64,000 bases of DNA from Plectrocnemia conspersa (taxonomy: Eukaryota > Arthropoda > Insecta > Trichoptera > Polycentropodidae), in assembly GCA_009617715.1 (NCBI GenBank), contig VTFK01000470.1:1-64000 (forward strand). Reading direction: 5' to 3'. Under the pieces are notes generated by a model. It saw only the letters and a program-made list of their open reading frames with translations, did not search any database and was not told where the DNA came from. Shown in pieces: positions 37,631-47,015 of the stretch. Both the position numbers and the translations under genes were made by a program. Every line of letters begins with the position of its first letter. The stretch's first letter is position 1.

Positions 37631-38750
37631 AAAGGGACGCGCGTTTGATGTGAAATAATAATTATTAAATATTAGCTGCGTTGTTTTGAATCGTAATGTC
37701 CTAAAAGTACATACCTGACTGTATATTCGCTTAGATTTACATTTAATAAAAATGAGGCGATTATGAGAATATCCTAATAAGTCATCATTATGACTGTGAA
37801 CAAAAAATAATAATATAATAACGATCATACCATTTTAATTTGAACTCACGGCCTCAAAGATACTGGAGGTTGTAATGCAAAATACAAGACACTCCAATAT
37901 TGCTGTGGTAATTCATATATAATATTAGTGCTTAGTATCATATATTAAAACTTATTAACTTACAGTAAAATAAAATATGTAGTATTTTCAAAAAATATAC
38001 AAGTAAAAGTTAGATCAATGGAATAATATGAGTAATATGTAATAATATGCAAAACAAATTGTAAAAATAATACTTAATTAGATAATTAAAAATAGATTTA
38101 CATAAAGATATTAGGTAGGTGAATTTATATTAATATAAAAACCTATGGAAGTTTTTAATAACAAGCATTCCTAATCCTTGCTAGGTTTTGTTTAAAGAAA
38201 TTTATGAAATTGTTAAAATATGTATATGTTACAGTAAACGTGTAAATAATAAGTAAATAAATGTTATTATTTTCATAGGCATTTTAGTTAAATTATATTT
38301 AAATACATTTTCATTGACATATGTATATTTATACTACTAAAAATGAAGGTTAACTGATAGGTGCTAGCATTTTTTTTTTGTCAAATGTATTGCCATTACC
38401 TACATATTAAATGAAACATACTTGAGTTATTTATAACCATATAAATACGTATAAAAAACAAGGGTCTCAAGTGGGACCACTGCAGTATTCCAAAATTATC
38501 AAAACAGTTCTCGAACGGATAGAGATCACTCGAATCACTTAAAATAAGCTATGATGTTAGAAGTCAGTTAGAAAAAGATTTTCAAATACTTTCTTAAAAA
38601 TATTAAGACGAATAAGATGTTTTATGTTTATATTCAAATGTTGTGAATTTAAGGCTCAAATACTTTTAAGCCAGGGAAAGTTATATATAACGTCGAATTG
38701 TATTCACAAAATACATTTATACAAAAAAAAACACATGAATAATGTACTCG
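37631..38750. other. AT-rich spacer, 1.1 kb
   Basis: A 71-codon minus frame (37613-37828) is of low-complexity composition. No supportable gene. Confidence 0.5.
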
Positions 38751-38792
38751 ACGTTATAAAATTGTAATCAGAGGTCCGAGTTCGGCGGTAGT

Positions 38793-38822
38793 GGCCCCGG
38801 GCGCCCCGTTTCGGAGGGGCCC
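38793..38822. repeat. GC hairpin module, copy 1
   Basis: GGCCCCGGGCGCCCC then TTTCGGAGGGGCC. The outer GGCCCC and GGGGCC are complementary. It closely resembles the module at 39709-39735. Confidence 0.6.
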
Positions 38823-39011
38823 TCCCGTCCATATTTGATGAATCGGCCCCCGTTTTGCCCGCACAATGAATGACAATATTGAATTCGTAAATACACTTTT
38901 TTTCGGCGACTTGAATGCGACTCGCCGAAAAAATATCCTACACCCTCTTTCCGGTCATGTTTTATCCCCCCCCCCCTTTAAAAATAAAAATAAAAATCTA
39001 TATACAATTGG

Positions 39012-39075
39012 AATTTTGCTTTGTTGCAGGTACGTGTTATGAGGGTCCCAAGGACCATTGTTCGCGAGGACCGGT
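39012..39075 (+). promoter_or_regulatory. Abutting splice acceptor and donor, plus second donor (recursive splice site candidate)
   Basis: The plus strand reads TTTTGCTTTGTTGCAG (acceptor, AG at 39028-39029) directly followed by GTACGT (donor, 39030-39035). This matches the pyrimidine tract-NCAG-GTRNGT arrangement of recursive (ratchet) splice sites known from long Drosophila introns. A second good donor, CCGGTGAGTA, lies 44 bases downstream (GT at 39074-39075), as in so-called RS-exons. The splice consensus is seen directly. Its use in an RNA is inferred. Confidence 0.55.
39030..39073 (+). CDS. Candidate 44-bp microexon of an unidentified gene
   Basis: This segment is bounded by the strong acceptor at 39029 and the donor at 39074. 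Two of three frames are open. With one base borrowed from the previous exon it encodes TCYEGPKDHCSRGP, two Cys separated by eight residues, compatible with a secreted or extracellular Cys-rich module. In frame 0 it encodes VRVMRVPRTIVRED plus two bases. The third frame stops. I do not recognise the gene, and no flanking exon is seen in the window, so it would lie in a very long plus-strand intron. The alternative is a non-coding recursive-splicing exon. Confidence 0.4.
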
Positions 39076-39165
39076 GAGTATTTGCATGCTTTCGCGTCAC
39101 GCAACGTGTATGAGGTTCTTTGTGCTTTTTATTTGGTTTCGTTTGCTTGTTTGATTTGAGTATCA

Positions 39166-39690
39166 AAATGTAAAAGTAGACCAGGAGTTTTTGTGTTTAT
39201 TAGCGATAATGATTTTTGGAGTGGCCCAAAAACGCCGATTTATAATAAACCGATATTTTTTTTAATAAGTCTCAACTCTAAAATGTAAATATAGTTATGT
39301 TATCTTTAAATACACATCGGAGTTTTAATGTATTACAAACAAGTAAAAATTTTTGCGATGTACTGTTTTTTTACATCCAGTGCAGATACCATGTCAATAA
39401 AAAGCATTTGACACCGTTTAGTACGACGGCTTAATCTATTCATTATCTTATTATAAAACCCCTTATTATCTTTTACACATAATACGCTTAAACAGAAAAC
39501 TTGTTTATCAAAAACTCTTGCTATGTCTTATTTAGACACATATGGAAATATTGATTTACGCATCGGTTTTGTAAATCAACATAAATGTATCATTGAGTAT
39601 AAGATAAATTCATAATAACTTTATTTAGTTTTAGTCATATTTTTCGTTCTTGGTTTAAAAGTAATAAATAATCAAATCACGTTAATTAAT
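39166..39690. other. AT-rich spacer
   Basis: No feature seen. Confidence 0.6.
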
Positions 39691-39970
39691 ACGCCGTGGC
39701 CGAATCTTGCCCGGGGCGCCCCATTCCGCGGGGCCGGTGCATATTCAAGTGCCGAACGTCCTTCTCCGGTCGGCGCAAATTAATAGATTTCCTCGACGGG
39801 TCAAGTCACGTATTGTAGACGCATAAACACGTATTTAATGCCAAATTGTTTATTGTACCCCCCTATTTGGACGTATTGCCGCTATGCTACCCCATCCGTA
39901 ATTCCGTAACGACTGTCCTTAATTGCCTGGGTTTAACTTATCAACCGCCAATTAAGTATTGTATTTTTAG
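39691..39970. other. GC-rich island 27
   Basis: Candidate conserved noncoding element, including the second GC hairpin module (39709-39735). No open frame of note. Confidence 0.45.
39709..39735. repeat. GC hairpin module, copy 2
   Basis: GCCCGGGGCGCCCCATTCC then GCGGGGCC. It shares GGGCGCCCC, a TTCC-like spacer and GGGGCC with 38793-38822, about 0.9 kb away on the other side of the microexon. Confidence 0.6.
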
Positions 39971-40270
39971 TACGAAAATAGGCTTGTCTTATTAATTATT
40001 TTATGTAAATAATAATCTGAGCGATACCTAAGAATGAAAGGATTGATAATTAGTGGCATAAAATCCTATAAAAGATAAATTATTAATAGTGATAAGCCAA
40101 AGTGAAAAGTCTTGCTTGTTTTTTAAACCTTTCGTAGTATTCACATATGTTTTTAATTACTTACGCTTTAAATTACTTAATATTATTATTCAAATATTTT
40201 TAGGCAGTCTAATATTTTCACTGCGTTCTAAGGTACTTAATATAATGTTTGCTTTTATGTTTGAAGTGAC
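39971..40270. other. AT-rich spacer
   Basis: ATTTTTAG at about 40196 and GACAGGTGAGTGA at about 40269-40281 could delimit a plus-strand exon open in one frame (SLIFSLRSKVLN...), but the content is low-complexity. Not called. Confidence 0.3.
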
Positions 40271-40600
40271 AGGTGAGTGATGCCACAGCTTGGTCTGATA
40301 TATTACCTGACCTTCGATTCTCTCCGTGGAAAATCGCCCATCGCTTTTCCATTTGGCACGAAGTTGCCGAACTTTTGAGGTCTCGGACGCACTAACGAAT
40401 GGTAGGCACATAATCTCCATAAATCGGGTTCGAGTCCCGTGAGTGACCACCATCTGCTGGCAATGTGCCAAGTTGGCCGTTAATCACCGGCCCTTAATGG
40501 CCATGGCTGGACCGCTCGCACAACAATTATTTATTGCCCTTTTCCTAGGCGCCAAGATGACGAGCAGCTCATTAGTCCTTCTAGTCCTTTAGTAGTATAT
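40271..40600. other. GC-rich island 28 with tRNA-like B box
   Basis: About 330 bp. The minus frame of 93 codons (40190-40471) is unrecognised. A perfect RNA polymerase III B-box match, GGTTCGAGTCC, is at 40427-40437, preceded by GGTAGGCACA, but no full cloverleaf can be folded. Candidate noncoding element. Confidence 0.35.
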
Positions 40601-41385
40601 ACATACAAGCATATGTTTTATAGAAAATGCGAGGCCTTGCATTTTTGACAATTTTAAAATAAGTTCACAAGACAATAAAATCAGTGGTAAAAAATAATTA
40701 TTCGATTATAATATTTAATTATTATACAGAAGCTTTCCGAACTTTTCCGTTAGCAAATTTGGTTATAATTTTAAAATCGTCTTAATAAATATAGTAATTA
40801 TTGTTGAGTGTTGCCAGTCCATTAAGTCGCTCTTTTGATTTTTTTCAGAACTCTAACCTTTTGCTACATTTACAAAAAAAATTACAAAATTCGAAACACG
40901 ATCAGTGTTTGGTAATATGTATAGGAATTAAATACATATCGATAATTTATTTTAGTAATTCTGGTGGTTTCGTGCTTAGTTTAAAATTGAGTTTGTAAAT
41001 ACACTTCAGCAGTTTCAGCTATTTTAAAATTTCGTCATTCATTTTATTTTCATATATCTCTTGCGATAATTTTGCTTAAAAAACTATAAAACTAATTCAT
41101 TTTTTTTAATAAAATTTACGTGTAAGTCTATTTATTATTGAATTGATAATTTTGTCAAAAACATTCTTTAGCAGATATTTTGTCTTTTAATTGATTATTT
41201 TTTTTTAATTTTGTAATGATTTTATTTTTGGTTGCGATTTTTCACAATCATCAAGAACTGACATCCATATTTTTGATGTTGTTCTATATTTTTAATGAGG
41301 TTCTCAATATTATATGTTTATACATACAATATTGATTTACGGAGTTCAATAATGATATTTGTTTAATGTAATAACATTAATATTT
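40601..41385. other. AT-rich spacer
   Basis: A 65-codon plus frame (40801-40998) is unrecognised. No other feature. Confidence 0.5.
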
Positions 41386-41399
41386 ACAGCCAAACAATA

Positions 41400-42420
41400 G
41401 ACATAAGAACACAGGATTCTGTGTTTATGCATCATCGAGCAGGCCACTTAAATTGATTTTATTTAAAGCAGATCGCAAAGACTTCAAATTTACAACCACT
41501 GGTTTTACTGCTTCTTGCCTTGTTGACCATATTTTTTTGATGTGGTATGTAAAGAGTGCTATTCTAAAATCTTTTTGGGCTTCTTCTAAAGAAATTATAA
41601 ATTTGCTGGAAAGTACCAAAAAAATTTAAAGTATGGTTTTAACAACTAGAAAATGTACCTACAATTGCTATTTTCACGCAAAAGAACTGCTTGCACACTA
41701 ATATACTTTCCTACCATACATAAGTCTGCTATCGTGGCCTTGTCTTATATAATTTTCAAAATTTAATTTTAATTTCTGTAACAAATTTAAAAGTAATTTT
41801 TTGATCCGTTTTATCAGAAAAATGATCAAAGCATATAAAATGTTCTTTAATTTAAAATTGTAATTAGCTGAACTTGAGATGAATCTAAAGTCGCATCATC
41901 AATAATTACAAAACATTTAGCCTTTTAAGCTTTCTCAATGATGCGTTTTGAATAAAAAACCGCAAATATTAATGAACTCGTTTTGTATTCTCGTAAAAAA
42001 AAATGATCCTGTATTTTTTTTTGTTGCCTTCTTGTGCAGCTCGAAGTTTTGAAGCATGCTCCGCTAACATTGATTCACATTTACTTAACAGTTAAACTAA
42101 TCCAAGAGTGAACTTCCAAAACATGCTTGAACCAAATCTTAAGAATGTTAACCCTCTTTCAGAGAGAAAACATATATCAAAATAGTGCTTTTTCAATTTT
42201 GGTTTGGACATTTAAAAGTAAATTTTTTATTCCTCTATCAGCTAAAGCTTTTTTATTTTATTTTTCTTATAAAACATAATTATTTTTATGTGTAAGTGAA
42301 TGTTCGTAAGATGGTATAAATAATTTTGATCGTGTTTTATTTGGGATCTATTTTTTTAAACATATTGAATTACCAAGATAAAGCCCTTAATATTGTTATT
42401 GTTGGCCACTCCCGCCTCTG
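41400..42420 (-). mobile_element. ZMYM-type hAT transposase fossil with one preserved end
   Basis: Minus-strand segments in order: KLLLNLLQKLKLNFENYIRQ and GHDSR (about 41740-41820, family form GQGYDNG), then GKYISVQAVLLRE (41671-41716), then NHTLNFFGTFQQIYNFF (41588-41638), then VKPVVVNLKSLRSALN (about 41470-41520). This is the order in the ZMYM1-like, domesticated-hAT class of transposases, whose RNase H fold is split across such blocks. Frames shift at least twice with stops. The 64-codon frame 41425-41619 is part of it. The DNA ends at 42420 with ...CCCGCCTCTG, i.e. CAGAGGCGGG on the minus strand, a typical hAT terminus. The opposite end was not found. Confidence 0.78.
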
Positions 42421-42815
42421 ATAGACCCTGCATATGTATATGCATACATGTGATTTGTTTGTTCATATGCTTTTAAGGCTTGAACCATATTTGAAAAGCA
42501 GCTCAAATAAGGATTGTGCAGACACAGACATGTGTGTGTGTCAGTTTCCTTAAAATGTATACAATATATACTATTTTGACTATTATTTCAATTGAAAAGT
42601 ATATAATATCACAATAGTTTAAAGGAAAGCTCTGAAAATGACATTGTCAACGCATTCGTTTTTCAACGGCTTCTAGAACAATACAAGTTATGGCAGATCA
42701 TTGCTTAATGAGTCTGAGAATAATTTCAAATCATTTCGTTCTCAAATGATGCCTAGAACTTTAATATATAAAAATTAAAATTAAATAAATAAAAAAAACA
42801 TTTGTATACCATTGT
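42421..42815. other. AT-rich spacer
   Basis: Includes a short TGTGTGTG run near 42532. No gene. Confidence 0.6.
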
Positions 42816-43140
42816 TCTTGCGCCGCCACGGTCCTAGTAATGAGATTGGTTTAACTCCGTTATTCGTCGTAATTATTGCGTTAATTCGGGCATAACAATC
42901 GCGCCAGCCAACCGGAAATATTCAAGAGTCATCCCGGAGTAATCTTCATTCACACATTGTCTCCGGATTCTTAAACACCTCTCTCTCTGTGCGTGGATGG
43001 GGGATTCTCTCGCGCGGCGAGTTAAATGTTCCGGAAAATAATGAGTGATTGCCCAGAGGGGTTCGACGCCGGCGCAGGCCCCGCTAATGACCACCCCTGG
43101 CGCGGTGTCGCACCTACGATTTATTCTATTCATACCTTAT
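42816..43140. other. GC-rich island 29
   Basis: About 320 bp. The 86-codon minus frame (42873-43133) is unrecognised. Candidate noncoding element. Confidence 0.35.
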
Positions 43141-43191
43141 ATTGATTTATTATTCTATTCAATTCAAATATATTAAAAGAAATAAAAAGTA

Positions 43192-43305
43192 AATTGAAGC
43201 ATTCGAGAGATGGACTTCTTCTGCTGATGTATGCAGATGACCTAGATATAAAGTGGTATAAGTCAGTTTACATAGTATTAGAAATAAATTTGAATGAGTG
43301 ATAGT
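43192..43305 (+). pseudogene. Short reverse transcriptase fragment (YADD)
   Basis: The plus frame reads RDGLLLLMYADDLDI with YADD at 43230-43241, followed by about 20 open codons. The L--YADD-DI pattern is that of the same LINE class as 35470-35790, here on the opposite strand. Only the active-site block survives. Confidence 0.55.
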
Positions 43306-44285
43306 GATAGTGTCATAGACAATATGTGAATTATAGCTCGTAATACCTATAATTAGCTAAAATAAAAAAGGTCATGAGTCATATCATAAAAACAACCAAT
43401 GGGACTTGTTTGAGAAATGCCTTTTAAACGTATTAAATATTTTAAAATATTATTCTTTACATGCAATTATAACTACGTTCTAATATACTCAATAACCAAC
43501 TAAAATCTATGTTTAATAATAATAATAATAAACAAATTAATTTTAAAGCTATGCAATAATAAAAAATATCAGGATTGCTTAAATTTAATTTAAAATTTAA
43601 CTTCATTTTATATTAACAAAAAAATTGATTAAAAGTATTAATATATTTATAATTTTTTTGCACCAAGTTTGAACCTAGACAGCAATAACAAAAGTCATGA
43701 AGATAACAACATTACAATAAAACATTCATTATATAATATACATAAAAGTAATTTCAATTTAGTGTCAATTTAGTGTCAAAAGTCAATTACTTGTTAATAA
43801 TAAAAAAGACTAGTAATTTTCATTATACGAAATAAATTTCTCATTAAAAATATATTGTAGATATAATATATATTATTAGTATTAAGATTTATCGTAAAAA
43901 TATTTCATAAATAATAATTGAAATTCTAAAGGTATTAAGAAATCATAAACAAAATAACAATGAAATCGTTACTCATTTACCTGTAGAATTATTAAAAATT
44001 AAACTTTCACAGTCAAATAATCTAAAAGTAATATTTCATTCACCTTATACATAATATTTAACTTAAGGAAGGCTTTAAGAATAAATATTTAACGCTAAAA
44101 TGAATAAAACAAAACGTCTAATGTATAATTAAGATACGCGATTTAAAAATGAAATATGTAGTGTACTCTCGATTATCTGGTTGCGGATAACATGTGTTTG
44201 AAATAAATTCAATTTTTTTTATTAATTTAAAATTGGCGAAAACACACCCAGAACTCATTAAAAACCTAGATAATAAAAAAGAGGA
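43306..44285. other. AT-rich spacer, 1 kb
   Basis: No feature seen. TACCTGTAGAATTATT at about 43978 reads on the minus strand as a weak abutting acceptor/donor. Confidence 0.55.
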
Positions 44286-44835
44286 CTAAAATAAAAAATC
44301 TTTCTGTTTATTATGATAACCAAAAAGGAGCATTGGTGGATATAAAGATCTTTGAAAATTGGTTAAAACTAGTAAGTGGGTTCCTAAAGTGAGATATGTT
44401 TTACATACGAAAGCAGTATATTGAATAGATAATGCTCCTTCTCGTTCAAATGAAAACGGTGTTATGGCTATAATTTTTTTACCGCCTAATGTTACAAGTT
44501 CAATTTGATCCACATACCAAGCTGTTATATCAGCAATGAAATGGTTTGACTGTGCTGCTCTACTTAAAACACTTGCCGAAGAAAAATATGGCTTGATCAA
44601 TTTCTGTGTACTTACTGACGACATTTGATGCTGTACATGGAGTAGCACAATCTTGGTAAAAAATAAAACATATAGCACTTGTTCGATCGTGAAGAATTTT
44701 TTTTCCCAACTTGGAAATATATGTATTGTATTTTGAAGAGACTGGAGCAAGTAACTTATTTAAAATATACAGATTAATAGAACATTTTAAGTGCTTTGAA
44801 AATGTTGATCGAGGAGTGGTAATCTGGAATTTCAA
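44286..44835 (-). other. Overlapping unknown minus frames, 154 and 91 codons
   Basis: Frame B (44286-44750) and frame A (44560-44835) are the longest open frames in an AT-rich part of the window, where stops should be frequent. Frame A begins at ATG (MKFQITTPRSTF) and contains KLLAPVSSKYNTYISKLGKK. Frame B contains KPYFSSASVLSRAAQ and ITAWYVDQIELV. The latter vaguely recalls hAT transposase N-terminal halves, but I cannot claim a family. A frameshifted mobile-element gene is the likeliest origin, given hAT elements on both sides. Confidence 0.3.
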
Positions 44836-45053
44836 TGATTACATGATGCGGATGTCGTCACTCAATCGAAAAATGAAAAAAGTGATATTGAGAATGCAAG
44901 TGAAAAATATATAATACTAACAATTACATCAGTCATAAGAAGACACTGACTTCTGTTAAAACTTTACTGGACTACATCGTCCAAAAGAGATTAAAGTATA
45001 TCGATATAAAAGCTCTTAAAAATCGTACTGATATTAAAAAAATATTTAAGAGA
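44836..45053. other. AT-rich spacer
   Basis: No feature seen. Confidence 0.6.
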
Positions 45054-45102
45054 GATTAGTGAACTAGTGAAAGACTAGTGAACTAGTGTAAGACTAGTGA
45101 AC
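45054..45102 (+). repeat. 19-bp tandem repeat, 2.6 copies
   Basis: Units GATTAGTGAACTAGTGAAA (45054-45072) and GACTAGTGAACTAGTGTAA (45073-45091), then a partial GACTAGTGAAC (45092-45102). Each full unit contains ACTAGT. Confidence 0.9.
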
Positions 45103-45640
45103 ACCCAAGACAAGTATGTTTATTTCTAAATCACTCTTAGCTTTTATAACGAAGTTCAATTAAAAAGCATGGCTTTGTTAACATTCTATTCAATAATAGT
45201 ATTATATACTATTTAAGAGAATGGTAAAAATTGTGATAAAATAATTGCTTTCACGTATAACTTTTTTCATACAACAAATGGATCGTATTTAATTTATTAA
45301 TATATTCAAAAGCTAACTATTTATTATTAAATAAACTTTAAAATAAGCTATGTTAATTTGAAAATTATTTAATTTTTTTTCAACTTATGAACGAAATAAT
45401 TATGCAAGTTTAAGATTCACCCTATATAATAAAATATAAAATATTTTGCTAATTATAAGCGTTAAACGTTAATTGTTAAGAAATAATATACTAAAAAATA
45501 TCAAGTAATATGGCAAAAATATAATAATATAAAATTAAAATTCAATGTTTTATGATACAAATTTAATAGTGCTACTAAATGCTACAAATATGAAAAAAAT
45601 AATAATAGGCTGCTATTAAAAAATCTATAGTAATATATTA
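45103..45640. other. AT-rich spacer
   Basis: No feature seen. Confidence 0.6.
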
Positions 45641-45648
45641 CTCTAAAC

Positions 45649-45952
45649 CAGGGGTGGGGAACCAGCGGCCTTAAGGCCGCATGTGGCCTTTTGGCTCCTT
45701 TGGTGCGGCCTTTTGCAGTTGTGCGTTTTTTTTTATAAATAAAATAAATACACAATTTTATAATTCAATTTGATCAAATAATTATACACAAGCTTTTTAA
45801 AAAAGAGCGTAATCAACCCATGATATTTTGCGAGGGCCCTAAATTTTTGGTACGGATTTAGAGGTCATCAATTGAAATTTCTTGAATGCGGCCTTTTTGT
45901 TTGGAACTAACTTAATGCGGTCTTTCAAAATGAAGAGGATCCCCCACCCTTG
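45649..45952. mobile_element. Non-autonomous hAT element (MITE), 304 bp
   Basis: Ends CAGGGGTGGGGAACC (45649) and, inverted, CAAGGGTGGGGGATCC (from 45952). It is flanked by identical 8-bp copies CTCTAAAC at 45641-45648 and 45953-45960. The interior carries GCGGCCTTAAGGCCGC and repeated GCGGCCTTTT words near both ends, typical subterminal hAT repeats. No coding capacity; it would need transposase in trans. Confidence 0.93.
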
Positions 45953-45960
45953 CTCTAAAC

Positions 45961-46366
45961 CATAGTTTCTTAACCTTTTTACATCCACGGACCACCAAAA
46001 AAATCAAAAAATGTTTTGCGGACCATCAACGTTGTAATAAAATAATAAATATTTATATAATTGATTTTTTATTCAAAACAATTAATTTTGCAACACAGTA
46101 TGCTGATATAACCATATTTAAGTATATTAAAACAGTCAGTAACAAGAAATATAATTTAAGAATTCATAAAATACAGAATAAAATATGATTGTTTATCCAA
46201 ATAATAAAAATAGGCTACCTGCGATAAGACGATTTCTAAATAACCCTATGCAAATACAAGCGAATACAAAACAGATATGAAATTAATTTTATTACAAAAT
46301 CAATTGTAATATCAGTGAAATTAATTTCATTCAAAAAGTCCGCGGACCACCAGTTAAGAAACTATG
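45961..46366. mobile_element. Second non-autonomous hAT element, 406 bp, inserted at the same target
   Basis: Ends CATAGTTTCTTAAC (45961) and GTTAAGAAACTATG (to 46366), perfectly inverted over 14 bp. CGGACCACC-type words lie inside both ends. The flanks are CTCTAAAC (45953-45960, shared with the neighbour) and CTCTAAAG (46367-46374). No coding capacity. Confidence 0.93.
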
Positions 46367-46497
46367 CTCTAAAGTTTAAACCATATTTTTAAGGGTTCGG
46401 TTTTTGGTTTAACAGAAAATAATATCCCAAGAGCTTCTTGATCTTAAAGCTGAATCGCTTTTTCTTGATCATTTGATAACCAAAGATAATAAATAGG

Positions 46498-46526
46498 TGT
46501 TGTACAACAAAAATTGTTGTACAACA
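46498..46526. repeat. Two perfect 12-bp palindromes TGTTGTACAACA, 5 bp apart
   Basis: Copies at 46498-46509 and 46515-46526 are each self-complementary, and as a pair they can also fold into a 12-bp hairpin. They lie just upstream of the mariner fragment and might be part of it. Confidence 0.9.
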
Positions 46527-46554
46527 ATGGTTATTAAAAAATCAAGTAGAAAAA

Positions 46555-47015
46555 CCTACATCGAGCCCGAGCTCAATGTAAAAAAAAGTTACTTTTTGTG
46601 TATTGTGTGATTGCAAAGAGATTGTGCATTACTGAACTCTTAAGCCTGGCCAAACTAACAGCAAGCTTTATATTGGGATCAGATGGGTTGTTTGCACGGG
46701 GAAGTAGAAACGGTCTGCATTTGTCAATAGTAGTCAACGACACGAATATGCACGTCCCTATGTGGCGAAATTGACTATTGATGCAATCGAGGAGCTTGGC
46801 TAGAACGTTTTATCTCATCCACTTTATTCTTTAAACCTTGCTCTTTCCGACTACAATTTATTTAAATCAATATAATATTTTTAGACGGAAAAAAATCAAA
46901 ATGCAGACGATGTGAAAATCAGAATATTTTATGCCAAAGCCTCCAACACTTTATGCTAATGAAAGTAAAAAAAATGATCGAATGGTGCAGGAAGAATATT
47001 TTTTTATTAAAAGTA
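46555..47015 (+). pseudogene. Mariner transposase C-terminal fragment
   Basis: Plus-strand segments across frames: LKPGQTNSKLY (about 46645), WDQMG (about 46675), HEYARPYVAKL (46741-46773; family HDNARPHVA), HPLYSLNLALSDYNLF (46816-46863; family HPPYSPDLAPSDYHLF), NADDVKIRIFYAKAS (about 46900-46945) and IEWCRKNIF (about 46978). The second catalytic Asp reads Glu (GAA 46744-46746), whereas the third Asp (GAC 46849-46851) is kept. A TAG at 46801-46803 and frame changes break it. It is irritans-like in character and unrelated in detail to the copy at 540-1809. No terminal repeats were found. Confidence 0.82.

Larger units (their letters stand above)
38751..39165 (+). other. GC-rich island 26 containing the microexon
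   Basis: The first part (38770-38900) is strongly GC-rich and includes a GGCCCC / GGGGCC hairpin module (38793-38822). A C-run (38967-38977) and the pyrimidine-rich acceptor follow, then the 44-bp candidate exon and its donor. The 79-codon plus frame (38915-39154) merely reads through the splice sites. Confidence 0.45.

Noticed and set aside
40196..40281. Plus-strand exon between ATTTTTAG and GACAGGTGAGT
   Set aside because: The acceptor is weak and the encoded stretch is low-complexity Leu/Phe/Ser. Only the donor is good.
40340..40460. tRNA gene ending GGTTCGAGTCCCG
   Set aside because: Acceptor-stem partners and a proper anticodon arm cannot be found. Only the B-box region fits.
46471..46490. 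miR-9-like GATAACCAAAGA on the minus strand
   Set aside because: Only 12 bases match the mature sequence and no hairpin partner is present.
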